Below are positions 35,840 to 37,650 of a stretch of DNA of 37,650 nt, in pieces. Numbering within the stretch: position 1 is the first letter of the stretch; each line of letters begins with the position of its first letter. The notes under the pieces are model-generated. The model saw only the letters and a program-made list of their open reading frames with translations, was not told where the DNA came from and searched no databases. A program made the position numbers and the translations under genes. The stretch comes from Anabaenopsis elenkinii CCIBt3563 (GTDB lineage Bacteria; Cyanobacteriota; Cyanobacteriia; Cyanobacteriales; Nostocaceae), in NCBI RefSeq assembly GCF_015245355.1, contig NZ_CP063311.1, positions 522,941 through 560,590 of the forward strand, written 5' to 3'.

Positions 35840-36568
35840 ATGTCATACCCCATGGTCGTCACTCAAGAAGATATTTTACGTCAAATCAAACTATCTGGAA
35901 AAATTCCTGAAACAGTTGAGCAGATTATTCAGCGCAAAATCATTAAAAATAGGGCGGATGAAGTGGGGATAAAAGTAGAAGTTGCAGAATTACAACAAAC
36001 AGCAGACCAAATGCGGTTAGTTAACCAACTCACCACCACTGATGAAACTTGGACATGGTTAAAAAAACATGGTTTATCTTTAGAGGATTTTGAGGAAATT
36101 ATCTATACAAACCTCCTAACCGCTAAATTAAGTCATCATTTGTTTGCTGGTGAAGTTGAAGCATACTTTTATAACCATCAAGTAGATTACCTACAGGTGA
36201 TCATGTATGAAGTTATCTTAGATGATGAGGATTTAGCCTGGGAATTATTTTATGCAGTTAAAGAAGGGGAGAAAAGTTTTTATGATGTCGCTCATCAATA
36301 TATTCAAGATGTAGAACTACGTCGCCAATGTGGATATCGAGGGGTGATGGGTCGTCAAAATTTACATCCAGATATTTCCGCAGCTCTATTTGCAGCTGAA
36401 CCACCACAGTTACTTAAACCAATTGTCACAGCTAAAGGTATACATTTAATTTTTGTCGAGGATATGATTCGACCCCAATTAGATGAGCAGGTAAGTTATA
36501 AGATCATCGCCCATTTATTTGCTGAGTGGTTAAAGCAGCAGGTTGAGCAGACGGATTTTCAACTATAA
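35840..36568 (+). CDS. Parvulin-type (SurA/PpiC-like) peptidyl-prolyl isomerase
   Basis: 242 residues. The N-terminal 110 residues are helical and SurA-N-like (EDILRQIKLSGKIPETVEQI, LTTTDETWTWLKKHGLSLED). Residues about 115-215 follow the PpiC rotamase pattern, with CGYRGVMGRQNLHPDISAAL, FAAEPPQLLKPIV and AKGIHLIFVEDM. There is no signal peptide, so it should work in the cytosol. Such isomerases often accompany C39-ABC/HlyD genes in cyanobacterial peptide-export loci, probably keeping the precursor in an export-ready form (inference). It starts 39 bp after the HlyD stop. Confidence 0.85.
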   Translation: MSYPMVVTQEDILRQIKLSGKIPETVEQIIQRKIIKNRADEVGIKVEVAELQQTADQMRLVNQLTTTDETWTWLKKHGLSLEDFEEIIYTNLLTAKLSHHLFAGEVEAYFYNHQVDYLQVIMYEVILDDEDLAWELFYAVKEGEKSFYDVAHQYIQDVELRRQCGYRGVMGRQNLHPDISAALFAAEPPQLLKPIVTAKGIHLIFVEDMIRPQLDEQVSYKIIAHLFAEWLKQQVEQTDFQL

Positions 36569-36592
36569 AAGTCAGATTTAATCTTTCAATTA

Positions 36593-36620
36593 GGGTGGGT
36601 TAGGAATTCTTAACCCACCC
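36593..36620 (+). terminator. Hairpin closing the exporter operon
   Basis: A perfect 10-bp stem, GGGTGGGTTA (36593-36602) and TAACCCACCC (36611-36620), sits 25 bp after the isomerase stop. Only ATTATTTA follows instead of a pure T run. The GGGTGGGTTA/TAACCCACCC palindrome is also a common dispersed repeat in Nostocales. Confidence 0.55.
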
Positions 36621-36638
36621 ATTATTTACAGCGTATTT

Positions 36639-36753
36639 TATAGCAGTAACCACAAGTGTTAGGACATTTCCCTGCTTGTTGTTTCCCATTCCCTGTTCCC
36701 TGTTCCCTTAAAACCACAATTATGATGTCCTAACGTGTATGCGTAGTGCTATA
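36639..36753. mobile_element. 115-bp MITE-like element with 29-bp imperfect terminal repeats
   Basis: The left end begins TATAGCAGTAACC and ends GTGTTAGGACAT (36639-36667). The right end, read on the other strand from 36753, begins TATAGCACTACGC and ends CGTTAGGACAT; 22 of 29 bases agree. The middle holds a TTCCCTGTTCCC tandem tract. Both ends carry TATA, which fits insertion at TA. No coding region fits inside. It is unrelated to the element at 6731. Confidence 0.65.
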
Positions 36754-36935
36754 TCTGAGTGAGATACACAAGGGCGGGCTTTTCTGCCCACCCCACAAGA
36801 TTTATGAGATTAAGGTGTGTACTTTATTTACTTGAAAAGTGCTGTATATTCTCTCAACAGTACGTCTAGCAACTCCTGGAAATTGTGCTAAACATTCGAG
36901 TAGATGCTCCCAAATACAAATCTTCTTAAATGGGT
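36754..36935. other. Gap between MITE and first precursor gene, with a small palindrome
   Basis: GGGCGGGC (36772-36779) and GCCCACCC (36786-36793) form a short hairpin with one mismatch, of the dispersed GGGCGGGC/GCCCACCC type common in cyanobacteria. On the minus strand it lies beyond the stop of the first precursor gene and might end its transcript, but there is no T run. Confidence 0.35.
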
Positions 36936-37193
36936 TTAGACAGGTCCAAAATCGTTATCCATGAGGCTTGTAGAGTCTGTATTGTCGCTGATTGCGCCCC
37001 ACCCTGTAGATAATAAAGAGAATATCATGTCAAGGAAAATAAGGATAAGACTGACAGTAATAAGTCTATTTGTGATCTGGGAGAATGGTCCGATGAACAT
37101 AAATCCGCCCATGATTTTCTCCATTTCCCCTGGAGAAAGTTGCTGCAATTGAGTAGATTCAACTTCTAAGTTTTTAATGGTGATGTTAGCCAT
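36936..37193 (-). CDS. Gly-Gly leader precursor peptide 1 (bacteriocin/RiPP-like)
   Basis: 85 residues from the ATG at 37193. The frame is open upstream to 37259, but the shared 5' region and leader place the start here. The leader MANITIKNLEVESTQLQQLS plus PGEMEKIMGG ends in Gly29-Gly30 with Met28 before it, the pattern cut by C39 peptidases. The 55-residue core begins FMFIGPFSQITNRL, contains a strongly hydrophobic stretch (LITVSLILIFLDMIFSLL) and ends in an acidic, hydrophilic tail (SDNTDSTSLMDNDFGPV). There is no Cys in the core, so lanthionine or disulfide chemistry is unlikely. A membrane-active or signalling peptide is possible. It faces the exporter genes. The leader matches that of the gene at 37413-37592. 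Confidence 0.8.
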   Translation of the reverse strand: MANITIKNLEVESTQLQQLSPGEMEKIMGGFMFIGPFSQITNRLITVSLILIFLDMIFSLLSTGWGAISDNTDSTSLMDNDFGPV

Positions 37194-37221
37194 GATTGAA
37201 TTTCTCTTAGTAAATGCTGTG
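37194..37221 (-). promoter_or_regulatory. Conserved 5' leader of precursor gene 1
   Basis: The 28 bases directly before the ATG match those before precursor 2 (37593-37620) at 25 positions. They include CACAGCATTTACTAAGAGAA, where AAGAGA is a weaker ribosome binding site than the AGGAGA of gene 2. Shared translation control is likely. Confidence 0.6.
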
Positions 37222-37297
37222 CTTTGGTTGTGGTAACTTATGTATGTCCTGCGCTTCACCCACCTTCAGAAGTGAAATATTTAGCTAATAAATAACA

Positions 37298-37326
37298 CAG
37301 GGTGTAAAAATTACACCCTGTTTTTT
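37298..37326 (+). terminator. Perfect hairpin with T run between the two precursor genes
   Basis: CAGGGTGTAA (37298-37307) pairs with TTACACCCTG (37311-37320) around AAA, followed by TTTTTT. The T run is on the plus strand, yet both neighbours are on the minus strand. There it would be a hairpin 87 bp after precursor 2 and 104 bp before precursor 1, followed by TGTTATTTATT, a weaker but possible terminator or RNA-stability element. Confidence 0.7.
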
Positions 37327-37412
37327 GGAGCAAAATTAGCTAATTTTTACTAAGCATCTCTCGTACAGATACAAGGAGGTACAAGATTAATTGTCCTAGG
37401 GGGTTAACTGGT

Positions 37413-37592
37413 CTAGAGCAACTCGGATACTAGAGCTATGAAACCACTTGTTGCAATGTATGCTACAATCGCTCGGGTAAACTGGTTATAATTGAAAGTT
37501 GCACCACCAACAACTTTTTCCATTTCGCCGGAGGAAACTTGATTCAATGCAGTAGATTCAACTTCTAGGTTTTGAATTGTGATGTTAACCAT
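37413..37592 (-). CDS. Gly-Gly leader precursor peptide 2 (bacteriocin/RiPP-like), 59 aa
   Basis: 59 codons from the ATG at 37592 to TAG at 37413-37415, with AGGAG ten bases upstream. The leader MVNITIQNLEVESTALNQVS plus SGEMEKVVGG ends in Gly29-Gly30 and is 22/30 identical to that of the gene at 36936. The 29-residue core starts ATFNYNQFTRAIVAYIATSG and ends FIALVSELL. It has no Cys, few Ser/Thr and an amphipathic or hydrophobic helix. The cores of the two peptides do not resemble each other, the usual sign of leader-driven export families. A third gene could lie beyond the right edge. Product and target are unknown. Confidence 0.8.
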   Translation of the reverse strand: MVNITIQNLEVESTALNQVSSGEMEKVVGGATFNYNQFTRAIVAYIATSGFIALVSELL

Positions 37593-37620
37593 GATTTACT
37601 TTCTCCTAGTAAATGCTGTG
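37593..37620 (-). promoter_or_regulatory. Conserved 5' leader of precursor gene 2
   Basis: It matches the 28 bases before precursor 1 at 25 positions and contains CACAGCATTTACTAGGAGAA, with AGGAGA as a good ribosome binding site. With the coding leader it forms a duplicated unit of about 118 bp. Confidence 0.6.
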
Positions 37621-37650
37621 TTTTTGTGTTTGGGAATCAGGCTCTTGCCT

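Noticed and set aside
36802..36945. Open minus-strand frame of about 48 codons overlapping the end of precursor 1 (contains FPGVARRTVERIYSTFQVNK)
   Set aside because: It has no start codon or ribosome binding site and overlaps a better gene. A frame of this length is expected by chance; it may be a remnant but I cannot place it in a family.
37194..37259. 22-residue N-terminal extension of precursor 1 (open frame from 37259)
   Set aside because: The paralogue starts at the equivalent ATG, and the extension overlaps the conserved 5' region that is non-coding in gene 2.
1..37650. CRISPR array or prophage
   Set aside because: No regularly spaced repeats with unique spacers and no phage structural genes were seen on either strand.

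Overview
The window reads as cyanobacterial chromosome, most likely from a filamentous Nostocales-type strain (inference). Supporting signs are about 17 copies of the cyanobacterial HIP1 octamer GCGATCGC, heptamer-like tandem repeats in gene gaps, a plastid-like tRNA-Glu(UUC), a cyanophycinase-type S51 peptidase, a pheophorbide-oxygenase-type Rieske protein and a Ser/Thr kinase fused to WD40 repeats.

Layout. 1-6.4 kb: tail of an Rpn-type nuclease, a large SNF2-like helicase with a C-terminal DUF3883 domain, a GAF histidine kinase and an orphan ribbon-helix-helix protein. 6.4-7.1 kb: a gap holding a 283-bp MITE-like element just upstream of lepA. 7.1-12 kb: lepA, a PEBP-like protein, a GT4 glycosyltransferase and an S51 peptidase. 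12-15.5 kb: an accessory patch with a Uma2 nuclease, a second (inverted, truncated) copy of the MITE, an ISAs1-type transposase remnant and an A+T-rich nuclease-methyltransferase fusion. 15.6-21.6 kb: cysteine desulfurase and PrxQ on the minus strand, then a plus-strand run of Rieske oxygenase, photolyase FAD domain, photolyase antenna-like domain and TldD. 21.6-27.3 kb: TonB-like protein, cation/proton antiporter, tRNA-Glu, SRPBCC protein and a second RHH protein. 27.5-30.3 kb: a small exported protein and the kinase-WD40 protein.

30.7-37.6 kb is the most interesting part: a probable peptide-export (bacteriocin/RiPP-like) cluster. A transposase-derived HTH protein is followed by a peptidase-containing ABC transporter (C39 protease plus ABC exporter, with a cyclic-nucleotide-binding-like N-terminus), an HlyD adaptor and a parvulin-type prolyl isomerase. 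Facing them on the minus strand are two small genes that share a 30-residue leader ending in Gly-Gly (22/30 identical) but have unrelated C-terminal cores. One of these is only 59 codons long. The inferred scheme is that the C39 domain cuts the leaders after Gly-Gly and the ABC/HlyD pair exports the cores. No modification enzyme is visible, and the cluster may continue past the right edge.

A second notable point is the two-gene photolyase: the FAD-binding half and an antenna-like alpha/beta half are separate genes, 3 bp apart, in reversed order relative to normal photolyases.
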